Assembly: GCF_900015215.1 (NCBI RefSeq)
Contig: NZ_LN555523.1
Coordinates: 792,912 to 856,911 of the forward strand
Direction of reading: 5' to 3'
Length of the DNA: 64,000 bases
Source: Romboutsia ilealis
Lineage (GTDB): Bacteria; Bacillota; Clostridia; Peptostreptococcales; Peptostreptococcaceae
Below, piece by piece: positions 1 through 8,198 of the stretch. A model generated the notes under the pieces. It made no database searches. It had not been told where the DNA came from and saw only the letters and a list, made by a program, of their open reading frames with translations. Position numbers and translations under genes: made by a program. Numbering within the stretch: position 1 is the stretch's first letter; each line of letters opens with the position of its first letter.

Positions 1-198
1 ATAAAATATGTCTGTGAACCGAATGCTTTAATGACTTTACTTGAGTTTACACTAGATTATGGAGATGAAGAGTTATATAAAAAATCTCTAGAAATAATAG
101 ATAAAGAAGTTGAAAATATAGAAAGAGAAGATATAAAGACATTAACAAAAGAAAGTATGGAAAAAATGAAAAAAGGACAAAGAGATTTTTATCTTTAG
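1..198 (+). CDS. hydG: HydG C-terminal part ([FeFe]-hydrogenase maturation radical SAM enzyme), 5' end outside window
   Basis: An open frame runs from base 1 to the TAG at 196-198 and gives 65 residues ending in GQRDFYL. HydG is a radical SAM tyrosine lyase that makes the CO and CN ligands of the hydrogenase H-cluster. The tail matches the usual HydG ending: a CEPNALMTLLEF stretch followed by a charged helix and an aromatic end. The Fe-S sites lie outside the window. The gene is 9 bp upstream of hydF and on the same strand, the common hydG-hydF order, which supports the call more than the short tail alone. The hydF ribosome site overlaps its stop. Confidence 0.8.
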   Translation: MKYVCEPNALMTLLEFTLDYGDEELYKKSLEIIDKEVENIEREDIKTLTKESMEKMKKGQRDFYL

Positions 199-207
199 GA
201 GGCAAAA

Positions 208-1395
208 ATGAATACAACTCCAAATGCAAATAGAAAACATATAGGAATATACGGAAATACTAATAGTGGAAAATCTTCACTAATGAATAAAATATTAGGT
301 CAAGATATTTCGCTAGTATCAAATGTAGAAGGAACAACAACAGACCCTGTTCAAAAGGCTATGGAACTTATTCCATTTGGACCGGTACTTTTAATAGATA
401 CAGCAGGACTTGAAGATAAAACTGAGTTAGGTGAAATAAGAGTTAAAAAAAGTTTTGAATTTTTAAAGCGATTAGACTTTGCTATATATGTAGTTGATGG
501 AAAAAATTTAGATATAGATACTTATAAAAAGTGGAAAAGAGAAGCTAATAAATATAATATAAATTACATAGTTGTTGTAAATAAATTAGATAGGTTAAAT
601 AATGATGAAATAAATAATATAAATAATATATTTGATAATCCATTATTTATATCCGCTAAGAAAAATGAAAATATAGATAAGTTAAAAGATGAACTTGTAA
701 AATATTTAGAGCAAGATGAAGAAGACAAACCTATAGTAGGAGATTTACTTCCTTATGGATCAAATGTAGTTTTAGTTGTACCAATAGATTCTGAAGCTCC
801 AAAGGGAAGAATTATACTTCCACAAGTTCAAGTTATAAGAGATTGTTTAGATCATGGAATAAAAACTTATGTTGTAAGAGATACAGAACTTGAAGAAGCT
901 TTAAAAGAAATTAAAAATGTAGATTTAGTTATAACTGATTCACAAGCTTTTAAAGAAGTAGATAAGATAGTTCCTAAAGAAATAAATTTAACTAGCTTTT
1001 CTATATTATTTGCAAGACAAAAAGGAGAGCTTAGTTATCTTTTAGAAGGAGCAAATAAATTAAAGGATTTAAAGTCTGGAGATAAAATATTAATATGCGA
1101 AAGTTGTACTCATAATATATCTCATGAAGATATAGGTAGAGTAAAAATACCTAGGATGTTAAATAAAATTGCTGGTGGAGAATTAAATTTAGAGTACAAA
1201 GTAGGTTATGATTTCAATGAGGATGTAGAAACGTATGACATGGTAATACACTGTGGTGCATGTATGGTAAATCGAAAAAGTGTAATAAATAAAATTAATC
1301 TATGCAAAGAAAAGAATGTTCCTATAACTAATTATGGTTTAGTTATAGCATATTTTACAGGTATCTTAGATAGAAGTATAGAGATTTTTAATTAA
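208..1395 (+). CDS. hydF: HydF, [FeFe]-hydrogenase H-cluster maturation GTPase
   Basis: HydF is the scaffold GTPase that carries the 2Fe precursor made by HydE and HydG and delivers it to apo-hydrogenase. The 395 residues match the family length. The N-terminal Era-like G domain shows the P-loop GNTNSGKS at residues 16-23, the switch II DTAGLED and the G4 motif NKLD. The C-terminal cluster-binding domain has CESCTHN and, about 50 residues later, HCGAC, the expected Cys/His ligands. The start is ATG with TAGGAGG 6-12 bp upstream. It is cotranscribed with hydG and closed by a strong terminator, so hydF is the last gene of its operon. Confidence 0.96.
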   Translation: MNTTPNANRKHIGIYGNTNSGKSSLMNKILGQDISLVSNVEGTTTDPVQKAMELIPFGPVLLIDTAGLEDKTELGEIRVKKSFEFLKRLDFAIYVVDGKNLDIDTYKKWKREANKYNINYIVVVNKLDRLNNDEINNINNIFDNPLFISAKKNENIDKLKDELVKYLEQDEEDKPIVGDLLPYGSNVVLVVPIDSEAPKGRIILPQVQVIRDCLDHGIKTYVVRDTELEEALKEIKNVDLVITDSQAFKEVDKIVPKEINLTSFSILFARQKGELSYLLEGANKLKDLKSGDKILICESCTHNISHEDIGRVKIPRMLNKIAGGELNLEYKVGYDFNEDVETYDMVIHCGACMVNRKSVINKINLCKEKNVPITNYGLVIAYFTGILDRSIEIFN

Positions 1396-1410
1396 TAAAT
1401 TAAATAATAA

Positions 1411-1449
1411 AAAGAGTCTCTTAATTTAGTTAAGAGACTCTTTTTTATT
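1411..1449 (+). terminator. rho-independent terminator after hydF
   Basis: A 10-bp perfect stem (GAGTCTCTTA with TAAGAGACTC) is followed by a T-tract. It ends the hydG-hydF transcript. A minus-strand gene begins its 3' end just beyond it. Confidence 0.9.
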
Positions 1450-1464
1450 TTAAATTATTAATTT

Positions 1465-1617
1465 TTAGTTAAATTGATTAGTATATTTTTTATTTTTATC
1501 TTCTTTGCACCCGCAATCATTTTTAAATTCTGGGCAAGTTCCTTCTAGTCTTTTCTTAGTAGTACAAGACATTTTTACATCACTATTGCTATTAAATTTA
1601 GGCTGTTTATTTTTCAT
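1465..1617 (-). CDS. small Cys-containing protein, 50 aa, unknown function
   Basis: An ATG at 1617 reads leftward to a TAA at 1465-1467. It is preceded on the minus strand by GGAGGG at ideal spacing. The product is basic and hydrophilic and has four Cys: one in the motif SCTTKK, one in GTCPEF, and a CGC pair. The spacing suggests a small metal-binding or disulfide-bonded peptide. It is not the radical-SAM substrate SCIFF, whose Cys pattern differs. The clear ribosome site and uninterrupted frame make it a likely real gene. No function can be assigned. Confidence 0.6.
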   Translation of the reverse strand: MKNKQPKFNSNSDVKMSCTTKKRLEGTCPEFKNDCGCKEDKNKKYTNQFN

Positions 1618-1860
1618 TATGTTAACCCTCCAAATAATATATCTGTAATATTTATTATTAGGAAAAATACAAAAATTATTTAAGTAATAATAGGCATAAA
1701 TACCAACTCAAGTATTAAATTTAAAAAAATAAATAACAATATATAATGTATAAAATAAATTTAAAATTATGTTGAGTTTATTAAAACATAAAGAATATAA
1801 AACTTATATAAAAATAGAAGGATATTATAAAGAAGAGTTATAATATAAATATAAAAGTTA

Positions 1861-2073
1861 TTTTTTACGTATAAAGTTAACTATAATATGAAAAATATGG
1901 AGAATTTATTAATGGAGGTAATATAAACTACTTTAGATCTTCAAAAATAATGCTTTGAAATGCTTCGACAACGCAGTGGCTCAAGCAATGGATGTGATAA
2001 ATGCTTCATAGATACATTGTTTTAAGCGGTAGAGGGTGTCATATAGTTGTTGACATGAGTAAAGCGAATTTTT
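1861..2073 (+). repeat. decayed copy of the bipartite dispersed repeat
   Basis: The left end TTTTTTACGTATAA and the right-hand portion (TTTGAAATGCTTCG, ACGCAGTGGCTCAAGCAA, then AAAGCGAATTTTT at the end) match the intact copy at 20298-20491 in order, with many substitutions. The 1618-2112 gap holds this copy and no gene that I can support. Confidence 0.7.
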
Positions 2074-2112
2074 ATAAGATAACATAGAAGTTAGAGGTGA
2101 AAAATATATAAT

Positions 2113-3018
2113 ATGGAAAAATATTTAGGTATAGATATAGGGGGAACCTTTATAAAATATGGAGTATTTAATAAAGATGGAATGGAATTAAGTAGTGGTA
2201 AAGTAAAAACTACTATGATAACGCTAGATAGATTTATTAATACATTATTAAATATTATAAATGAAAATGAAGACGTAGATGGAATAGGGATTAGCATGCC
2301 TGGATTTATTGATACTAATACAGGATATATACTAGATGCAGGGTCTATATATCCTCTTCATAATAAAAATTTAAAAGAAATAATTTATGAAAAGTGTGGA
2401 AAACATATTGAAATAGAAAATGATGCCAATTGTGTAGCATTAGCAGAAAAATGGATGGGAAATGGTAAGGGGTATTCAGACTTCTTAGTTATGACGATAG
2501 GAACAGGTATTGGTGGAGGTATAATAATAGATAATAAATTATACAAGGGTAATAGATTTATGGCTGGAGAGTTTGGATATATGATTGTAGATGGAGTAGG
2601 ACATAATACGCCGAAATATACATCAAATAAAAATGCATCTATGAAAGCATTAGTTAATAGTGTAGCGAGGGCTAAATTTATGCCAAGAGAAATGTTAGAT
2701 GGTAAAAAGATATTTGATATGATTGAAAATAATGACGAAAAGGTTATAGACGTATATAATAAATGGATTAATCATTTAGCTTTGACTATATATAATTTAG
2801 TATATTCATTTAATCCAGAAGCTATATTAATAGGAGGGGGAGTTAGTAAACAGATAAGGTTGATTGATGATATAAAAATTAGATTGTATGAAATAGATAA
2901 AAGAATTATTGAATTTGTTAATATAGAAACTTGCAAGTTTTATAATGATTCAGGTAAGATAGGTGCAGTTTATAATTACTTATTTAAAAATAATAAGATA
3001 GATGATATTTTTTTTTAA
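2113..3018 (+). CDS. ROK-family sugar kinase
   Basis: The protein has 301 residues. The N-terminal phosphate loop GIDIGGTFIK is at residues 6-15, the catalytic-base region ENDANCVALAEKW (Asp in NDAN) near residue 97, and the second ATP motif TIGTGIGGGI near residue 128. These are the ASKHA/ROK signatures. It would phosphorylate a hexose or a beta-glucoside in the cytoplasm. The usual ROK zinc ligands (CxCGxxGCxE) are absent, as in BglK-type beta-glucoside kinases, but the substrate cannot be fixed from sequence. The gene stands alone. Its likely ribosome site GAGGTG is 13 bp from the ATG, an unusually long spacing. Confidence 0.85.
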   Translation: MEKYLGIDIGGTFIKYGVFNKDGMELSSGKVKTTMITLDRFINTLLNIINENEDVDGIGISMPGFIDTNTGYILDAGSIYPLHNKNLKEIIYEKCGKHIEIENDANCVALAEKWMGNGKGYSDFLVMTIGTGIGGGIIIDNKLYKGNRFMAGEFGYMIVDGVGHNTPKYTSNKNASMKALVNSVARAKFMPREMLDGKKIFDMIENNDEKVIDVYNKWINHLALTIYNLVYSFNPEAILIGGGVSKQIRLIDDIKIRLYEIDKRIIEFVNIETCKFYNDSGKIGAVYNYLFKNNKIDDIFF

Positions 3019-3068
3019 AATTCTAGTGGATAGATATTATTATGTAATAAAATTTTTATAAAAATATA

Positions 3069-3097
3069 TTGAAAAGTAAAAAAATATATGATATAGT
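3069..3097 (+). promoter_or_regulatory. promoter of the tRNA-Ser/tRNA-Phe pair
   Basis: TTGAAA at 3069-3074 and TATAGT at 3092-3097 are separated by 17 bp and lie about 22 bp before the first tRNA, a good sigma-A promoter. Confidence 0.6.
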
Positions 3098-3118
3098 ATT
3101 ATTTGTAAAAACATGTAT

Positions 3119-3207
<89 letters not shown>

Positions 3208-3210
3208 TAA

Positions 3211-3286
3211 GCCCAGATAGCTCAGTCGGTAGAGCAGGGGACTGAAAATCCCCGTGTCGGTGGTTCGATTCCGCCTCTGGGCACCA
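3211..3286 (+). tRNA. tRNA-Phe (anticodon GAA)
   Basis: The cloverleaf has acceptor GCCCAGA/TCTGGGC, anticodon stem GGGGA/TCCCC around CTGAAAA (GAA), T-loop GTTCGATTC and encoded ACCA. It is the second gene of the two-tRNA transcript. Confidence 0.97.
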
Positions 3287-3290
3287 GTTA

Positions 3291-3320
3291 AAGCACTTAC
3301 ATAAGTAAGTGCTTTTTTTT
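3291..3320 (+). terminator. terminator of the tRNA operon
   Basis: A 9-bp stem (AAGCACTTA/TAAGTGCTT) and eight T residues follow tRNA-Phe directly. Confidence 0.92.
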
Positions 3321-3321
3321 A

Positions 3322-3708
3322 TTATTTATTTTCTTCGTTTGATTCTATTATCTTTATCAATTCTTTAGTTTTATTTTTTAAATCTTCTAAGTATTTAGTT
3401 CTATATTCGTATTGAGCATATCCTAAGATTGATATTTGTTTAGGATCATATATTATTGAAGAGTTTTGAAATTCTTCAAAACTTTCAATTTTTATATCAA
3501 TTTTATTAACTTTAATATATTCGATTATTTCTGTTGTATATAGTTGGATTTTTGCAAAATGTCTCCGATGTATTTTTTTAAAAGGAAGTCTTATAAAATA
3601 CCCTATAACCCCTGCATCACCAAAACCATCAATATCCATGGCATTACAACATTTTTTTATATGAATTAATAATTTTTCACAATCATTAATTATATTACTA
3701 GAACTCAT
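3322..3708 (-). CDS. hypothetical protein, 128 aa
   Basis: I do not recognise this family. The protein is cytoplasmic in character, with no signal peptide or membrane segment. It is rich in Lys/Ile/Glu and has a predicted helical C-terminus. Residues 35-55 contain a basic cluster (LPFKKIHRRHFAK). It begins 17 bp after the stop of the secreted protein encoded at 3726-4517 on the same strand, so the two probably form an operon. It converges on the tRNA terminator. A partner role for the secreted protein, such as immunity, is possible but nothing in the sequence demonstrates it. Confidence 0.75.
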   Translation of the reverse strand: MSSSNIINDCEKLLIHIKKCCNAMDIDGFGDAGVIGYFIRLPFKKIHRRHFAKIQLYTTEIIEYIKVNKIDIKIESFEEFQNSSIIYDPKQISILGYAQYEYRTKYLEDLKNKTKELIKIIESNEENK

Positions 3709-3725
3709 TTTATTTTAAATCTTTC

Positions 3726-4517
3726 TTATAACAGAGAACTTTTTAATGTTATTTTATCGTTACCTACATATATCCCGAACTCAAAATCATTGAATATAGA
3801 ACTACTTGCTCCACTATATGTTCTTCCTTTATACCTATATTTTACATATGCTGACCCTGATGAATTTTCACTTAACTTTGCTCCATATTTATATGCATCC
3901 TGTGTTCCAAGCAGATTAGGTCCTAATGCATATTTTGTTATTTTATCATATCCACCATTAACAAGACTATATGAAAATGTAACCTGTATAGTATGACCCT
4001 GTAGTGTATTTTGAGTAGCTGTAGCATATAAATTAGAGTATGCAATTCTATTCGTTCCATTAACATAACCACTGCCTGATGTCGTACTTCCACCTGTAAT
4101 TCCAGTAACTGCACGTGAAATAGAATCATCTTCTTCTAATACTTCCTCAACAACGCCTCCATATATTCCTTCTTGCTTATAAACACCATTAGGATATACT
4201 GTAAGTTTATAAAATTCACCATCTATAGTTTTTTCACTTTCTATAATTGGCTCACTATCCTTAGCTTCAGATATTAATTTTGATTCAGATTTTAATAATA
4301 AATTCATTTTATTTCTAGCTTGAATATCTCTTAATTCATCCATTTCTATTTTAAAAATCTCTTCAAATTCTTTATGTTTTTTTGCTCTAAAATCACTATC
4401 TTCTTTAGATTCAGTTGAAATATTATCCTTAACTGTATCTGCAAATACTTGTCCTAAATTAGAAAAAACCATTAAAGAACTTAATGTAACCACTAACATT
4501 TTATTATATTTCCCCAT
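3726..4517 (-). CDS. secreted protein with N-terminal signal peptide, unknown function
   Basis: The 263-residue product starts with a classical signal peptide (MGKYNK, a hydrophobic core, and a cleavage site likely after QVFA near residue 26). A charged region to about residue 125 follows, then a Gly/Ser/Thr/Tyr-rich domain (GGSTTSGSGYVNG and onwards) that looks like an all-beta secreted domain. It has no cell-wall sorting motif and no catalytic motif that I recognise. It is transcribed from a near-consensus promoter that carries a 19-bp perfect inverted repeat at its -35 box. The downstream 128-aa gene is probably cotranscribed. Confidence 0.8.
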   Translation of the reverse strand: MGKYNKMLVVTLSSLMVFSNLGQVFADTVKDNISTESKEDSDFRAKKHKEFEEIFKIEMDELRDIQARNKMNLLLKSESKLISEAKDSEPIIESEKTIDGEFYKLTVYPNGVYKQEGIYGGVVEEVLEEDDSISRAVTGITGGSTTSGSGYVNGTNRIAYSNLYATATQNTLQGHTIQVTFSYSLVNGGYDKITKYALGPNLLGTQDAYKYGAKLSENSSGSAYVKYRYKGRTYSGASSSIFNDFEFGIYVGNDKITLKSSLL

Positions 4518-4549
4518 AAAATCCCCCTTATATTTTACATTTTAATTAA

Positions 4550-4628
4550 AGTATAGTCTGATAAAATAATGTTTGTCAATATAAAATACTATTTTTAAAA
4601 AAGTATCACAAAATAGTATTTTATATTG
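4550..4628 (-). promoter_or_regulatory. promoter with a perfect 19-bp inverted repeat, probable operator
   Basis: On the minus strand TTGACA (4579-4574) and TATACT (4555-4550) are separated by 18 bp and point to the secreted-protein gene. Arms at 4577-4595 and 4610-4628 (CAATATAAAATACTATTTT and its exact complement) are separated by 14 bp. The proximal arm overlaps the -35 box by three bases. There is no T-tract placed as a terminator would need, so a repressor or activator site is the better reading. The rest of the 4518-4932 gap shows only a weak match to the dispersed-repeat left end near 4788. Confidence 0.55.
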
Positions 4629-4932
4629 AAATATTTAGAAGTAAATATACTCTTATTCTATTGGTCTATTTTTTATAAAACTTTTTAGAGATAGGAAAAG
4701 ATTCATTAGAGCTATAGAAAAGACAAAGGATTAGAGATGCAACACTAAGCTTATCTAGACAATTTATATCATTAGAACCTTTAGTTATTTTTTATGTTTA
4801 AAGATATTATATACTTTAAAATAGGAGAGGCAAAAAATTCATATTTAAATAAATATGAATATATATATAAGACTGGAAATAATAAATAGTAAAAATATAA
4901 ATAATAAAAATAAAGTTAAGGAGAATGATAAT

Positions 4933-5250
4933 ATGGCACAAGTTATAAGTAGTGAAGAGTTTAATAACCTTGTACAAAATACAGAAGGAATAGCAGTAGT
5001 TGACTTTTTTGCAACTTGGTGTGGACCATGTAAAATGTTAGCACCAGTATTTCAAGAAGTAGCAAATGATCTTGAAGGAAAAGCAGATTTTTACAAAATA
5101 GATATAGATGCAAGTCTTGATATAGCAAGACAATTTAGTGTAAGTACAGTACCTACAGTAATAGTATTTAGAAATGGTGAACCTATAGAAAGATTAGTAG
5201 GATTTATGCCTAAAGAAAATCTATTATCTAAAATAAAAGAATATATTTAA
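4933..5250 (+). CDS. trxA: thioredoxin
   Basis: This 105-residue single-domain thioredoxin is a cytoplasmic dithiol reductant. The active site WCGPCK is near residue 31, the conserved Asp lies in VDFFATWCGPC, the cis-Pro is in VSTVPT, and the C-terminal GFMPKENL is typical. I chose the ATG at 4933, with AAGGAG ten bases upstream, over an in-frame ATG at 4855 that would add a low-complexity Asn/Lys extension with no ribosome site. The gene is monocistronic with its own terminator. Confidence 0.95.
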   Translation: MAQVISSEEFNNLVQNTEGIAVVDFFATWCGPCKMLAPVFQEVANDLEGKADFYKIDIDASLDIARQFSVSTVPTVIVFRNGEPIERLVGFMPKENLLSKIKEYI

Positions 5251-5259
5251 ACGATACAA

Positions 5260-5297
5260 AAACTCTACAAGGTTAATATTAATTTTGTAGAGTTTTT
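5260..5297 (+). terminator. terminator after thioredoxin
   Basis: The stem AACTCTACAA/TTGTAGAGTT is followed by six T. The T-tract runs straight into ACGTTTAAAGATATT, which resembles the left end of the dispersed repeat. Confidence 0.85.
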
Positions 5298-5473
5298 TAC
5301 GTTTAAAGATATTAACAAAGATTTTAGATATTTTCAGATTATATATATATTTTAGTAAGATAATTGCACACAGTAACAATTAGTCAAATAGCATCATAAA
5401 GTATATAAAGGATATCTCAAATACATTTTATATAATGAGATAAATCCTTATTGTGACTTAATGAGGTGTAATT

Positions 5474-5719
5474 ATGAGAGGAAAAAATAAAAACGTTGAA
5501 AAAGTTGAAAAAGTAGTAAAAAAAGTAACTGATCCTATAGAAAAAGTAGGAAAAGAAGTTGTAAATGGAGTAGGTAACGTTGCCAAAGAAACAGTACAGG
5601 GAACTTTAAATGTAGGAAAAGAAGCTATAAAAACAGGTGCTAATGTAGGAAAAGAAACTATAAATACAGGTAAAAAAGTTGGAAAAGCTGTAAAAGATTC
5701 AGTTAAAAAAGGTAAATAA
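5474..5719 (+). CDS. 81-aa amphipathic repeat protein (LEA/apolipoprotein-like)
   Basis: The protein is very Lys/Val/Gly/Thr-rich and has about six imperfect 10-11-residue repeats of the type (N)VGKExxxTG. They predict a long amphipathic helix. There is no Cys, Trp or signal peptide. Such 11-mer repeats occur in LEA-like stress proteins and in small membrane-surface proteins, but the role here is unknown. ATG with GAGGTG upstream supports the start. It is a single-gene unit ending at a terminator. Confidence 0.75.
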   Translation: MRGKNKNVEKVEKVVKKVTDPIEKVGKEVVNGVGNVAKETVQGTLNVGKEAIKTGANVGKETINTGKKVGKAVKDSVKKGK

Positions 5720-5730
5720 TTAAAGAAAAG

Positions 5731-5761
5731 GAGTATACATAATATTTGTATACTCTTTTTT
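5731..5761 (+). terminator. terminator after the 81-aa gene
   Basis: GAGTATACA/TGTATACTC stem, then six T. Confidence 0.88.
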
Positions 5762-5829
5762 ATTAAAAATTTAAATATTTTTTTATAACTTTTAATTATA
5801 TAATTTATAAATATTGTTTTTTTAAAATA

Positions 5830-6678
5830 TTAGCTAAATAAAATAGATAATTTATACAAAACAGCAATATGTAATGGGTAGAAGATATAAAATAAATGTT
5901 TAAATCCTTTCCCCCTTCTTCCATTATATAATGAAATAAAAAACAATGAAAAAATCATCATCCATTGAGGATTTCCAAATAATAAATCAGATGTGATAAT
6001 TATTAAATCAGCTCCAAATATTCCAGTAAAACATACTGAAAATAGAAATTCCAATAAATCGTTATTAATTAAATAATTTATTCTTAAAAGAAAAGAAGAA
6101 TTAAATAAAATAACGTAAATAAAAGTTAATACAATAAAAGAAATTGAAATTTTAAGTTTATTATTTCTAAAAATAAACATAGAAACTCCAATTAAAACAA
6201 ATATTATCCCTCCATCTAAGAAGAAAATACTATTTGTAATGCTAAGTATTAAATGTAATACATTGTCTGTAATTTCGGTAAATGAACTTAGATAAATTGA
6301 AGCTATACTAATTATAGTTTGATATATTATAAATAAAAATAAATACAACTTAGCATTTTTATTCTTCTCTTTAAATTTATCAATTATAAATATAATAGTG
6401 AGAGTTAATAATATAGTTCTTATAAAATTCACTCTAATGTCATTTGATTCCAGAACTAAATTCATAAGCTCCATAAATACACTTAAAGAATAAATCTTTA
6501 TAAAAAATTTCTTTTTATTTGAAGTATGAATATAACCTTCCACACAACAGAATAAGAATATTGGTGCTGCTAATCTGCCTATCCAGTGAAAAAAATAAGG
6601 TAAGTTAGGTAAAAATAGCCACATATGATCTAATATCATAGCAATCATGGCTAAGAGCTTTAATTCTGTAACAGTCAT
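5830..6678 (-). CDS. TraX-family multi-spanning membrane protein
   Basis: The 282-residue polytopic protein has about eight hydrophobic segments. The N-terminus LKLLAMIAMILDHMW, followed by IGRLAAPIFLFCCVEGYIHT, is the TraX signature, which includes the conserved DH, GR and PIF motifs. In F plasmid TraX acetylates pilin. Chromosomal clostridial homologues are usually stand-alone and are thought to be acyltransferases acting at the membrane. No conjugation gene lies nearby, so the conjugal name should not be taken as function. AAGGAG precedes the ATG. Confidence 0.82.
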   Translation of the reverse strand: MTVTELKLLAMIAMILDHMWLFLPNLPYFFHWIGRLAAPIFLFCCVEGYIHTSNKKKFFIKIYSLSVFMELMNLVLESNDIRVNFIRTILLTLTIIFIIDKFKEKNKNAKLYLFLFIIYQTIISIASIYLSSFTEITDNVLHLILSITNSIFFLDGGIIFVLIGVSMFIFRNNKLKISISFIVLTFIYVILFNSSFLLRINYLINNDLLEFLFSVCFTGIFGADLIIITSDLLFGNPQWMMIFSLFFISLYNGRRGKGFKHLFYIFYPLHIAVLYKLSILFS

Positions 6679-6740
6679 AATACTTCTCCTTTTAAGTAAT
6701 GATTTAGTTATAAAACATTAGCTTTGATTTGTAAAATAAA

Positions 6741-6768
6741 AAAAGCTATAAATTTCATAGCTTTTTCT
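6741..6768 (-). terminator. terminator between the 162-aa secreted gene and the traX-like gene
   Basis: AAAGCTAT/ATAGCTTT stem with T-tracts on both sides. It serves the minus-strand gene ending at 6834. Confidence 0.75.
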
Positions 6769-6833
6769 TATTAATTTAATCTATAAACAGAGCTTTGTGT
6801 ATTAATAAACAAGTTGTGTTAAAAAAACTTATT

Positions 6834-7322
6834 TTATTTTTTTCTTATTATATATCCATAAAAATCTGTTCCGTTGTCATTTCCACCTGAAAATTTAAAG
6901 TAATATTTACTACTAGATGTTAAGTTAATAAATCCACCTGCAGCACTATTAGCTGGTACAGTAATAGTTGATACCTTTGATAAACTACCTTTTTTGTATA
7001 ATGTAACTGTTAATTTTTTATTTAATTGATTGTCGAAGCGATACTCAATTTGTGATGCACCTGTAAATAAATTGCTAGAATATAAGTAAGACCAAGAAGA
7101 TGAGCCACTAAAGTTCATTTTCGAACCTACAGAGCTTAAAGTCACTGTATTAGTTGGAATGTCAACTCCTTGTGCTTCAATTAAAAAATCATCAATTACT
7201 ATTGGATTATCCCCTGCTATTACTTCTTCATTTTGAGTAGCATAAACATTATTAATTCCATAAGTACTGATTGATATAGCCACAACCATAGTTGTAGATA
7301 AAAGTTTTAAAATGTTTTTCAT
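6834..7322 (-). CDS. secreted protein, 162 aa, unknown function
   Basis: The signal peptide has a basic start, a core to about residue 25, and a likely cut after VYA. The mature part is Ser/Thr/Asn-rich with alternating hydrophobics. It ends in FKFSGGNDNGTDFYGYIIRKK, which suggests a small beta-sandwich. It has no enzyme motif and no wall anchor. AAGGAG lies upstream of the ATG. It shares secretion but no clear similarity with the protein at 3726-4517. Confidence 0.78.
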   Translation of the reverse strand: MKNILKLLSTTMVVAISISTYGINNVYATQNEEVIAGDNPIVIDDFLIEAQGVDIPTNTVTLSSVGSKMNFSGSSSWSYLYSSNLFTGASQIEYRFDNQLNKKLTVTLYKKGSLSKVSTITVPANSAAGGFINLTSSSKYYFKFSGGNDNGTDFYGYIIRKK

Positions 7323-7576
7323 AGTATTCTTTTTACTCCTTACTACTTTGTTTTTATTATAACAAATATAATCGTTTAATGTTATAATTTTACATAAATT
7401 AATTTCGCATTTTGTATATATATGTAAAAATATATGGTATATTTCGAATTTTTAAAATTTAAAAAAGATATAGAAATTAATCTATATCTCAAAAAAAGTT
7501 TAAAACTCAATGGATTATGTTATTATACCATATATATGTTAGTACTACTACTTCTTGGAATACTTATACAAACTTA

Positions 7577-7785
7577 TCCAAAATCAGATCGAACTTTCTT
7601 ACTTCTATGTTCATTTATTAAGTTTGCAGTATTTTTGTTTTTAATCATCATATATGTCATATCCTAGGTGTTCATCAAGCTCCGCTTCTAATGTTTCTTG
7701 AAATGTTTGCAAATAAATCTTTTGACATTTCTTGTATATCTCTTGTTGTGTTAAGAGCAGATTCTTGTATAAGTTTATTTAAAAT
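7577..7785 (-). pseudogene. relic of an IS256-family transposase (N-terminal part)
   Basis: Reading the minus strand in three successive frames gives RDIQEMSKDLFAN, then FQETLEAELDEHLGYD, then KNKNT...SKKVRSDFG. These are consecutive blocks of the IS256 mutator-type transposase N-terminus (family pattern LKDLF, LEAELDEHLGY, KTVRSEFG). At least two frameshifts separate them, and the DDE core and element ends are gone. A plus-strand open frame of 77 codons covering 7434-7667 overlaps this relic antisense, lacks a ribosome site, and is not listed as a gene. Confidence 0.8.
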
Positions 7786-7953
7786 TTAACTTTTGTTTAA
7801 TATAAAAAGTGTGTACCTTTATTTTGATAATCTAATTTAATTATCGCACTTTTGGAAGAATATACACTTTATTTTACAGACCTAGATTTATATAGTAAAG
7901 TAACCAATTAGACCTTAAAGTCATATATATTGAGTACATATATTTTAAAGTAG

Positions 7954-8091
7954 AATATTAGCTGCATAAATTGTACAAACTGTGAAAATTGCATAAAATG
8001 TATAGAGTGTAGAGACTGTCTTGATTGGATAGACAATCAAGAGTATACAGATTATGAAATATATGATTATGATGAATCAGAAGATGAATAA
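7954..8091 (+). pseudogene. fragment of a Cys-ladder (CxxC-repeat) protein without a start codon
   Basis: The open frame follows a TAG directly. It encodes seven Cys, each three residues apart (SCINCTNCENCIKCIECRDC), then an acidic Asp/Tyr/Glu tail and TAA. There is no ATG, GTG or TTG before the Cys block and no ribosome site, so it looks like the surviving 3' end of a longer gene. The regular CxxC ladder implies a metal-binding or stacked-turn structure. The 7786-7953 segment next to it shows no other gene. Confidence 0.45.
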
Positions 8092-8198
8092 CTAAACTAT
8101 ATAAATAAGAATGATATACGATAATGTAATAATTTTGTAATTAGCTATTAAAATCCTTTAAGCATATTATAAAGTAACATGGTTAAAGGAGGCATAGA

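Noticed and set aside
4855..4932. 26-codon N-terminal extension of thioredoxin
   Set aside because: Low-complexity Asn/Lys sequence without a ribosome site; AAGGAG is correctly placed for the ATG at 4933.
5830..6678. Conjugation gene implied by the TraX name
   Set aside because: No other transfer gene is nearby; TraX homologues are common stand-alone chromosomal genes in clostridia.
7434..7667. 77-codon plus-strand open frame with hydrophobic segments
   Set aside because: No ribosome site, and its second half is antisense to recognisable IS256 transposase blocks.
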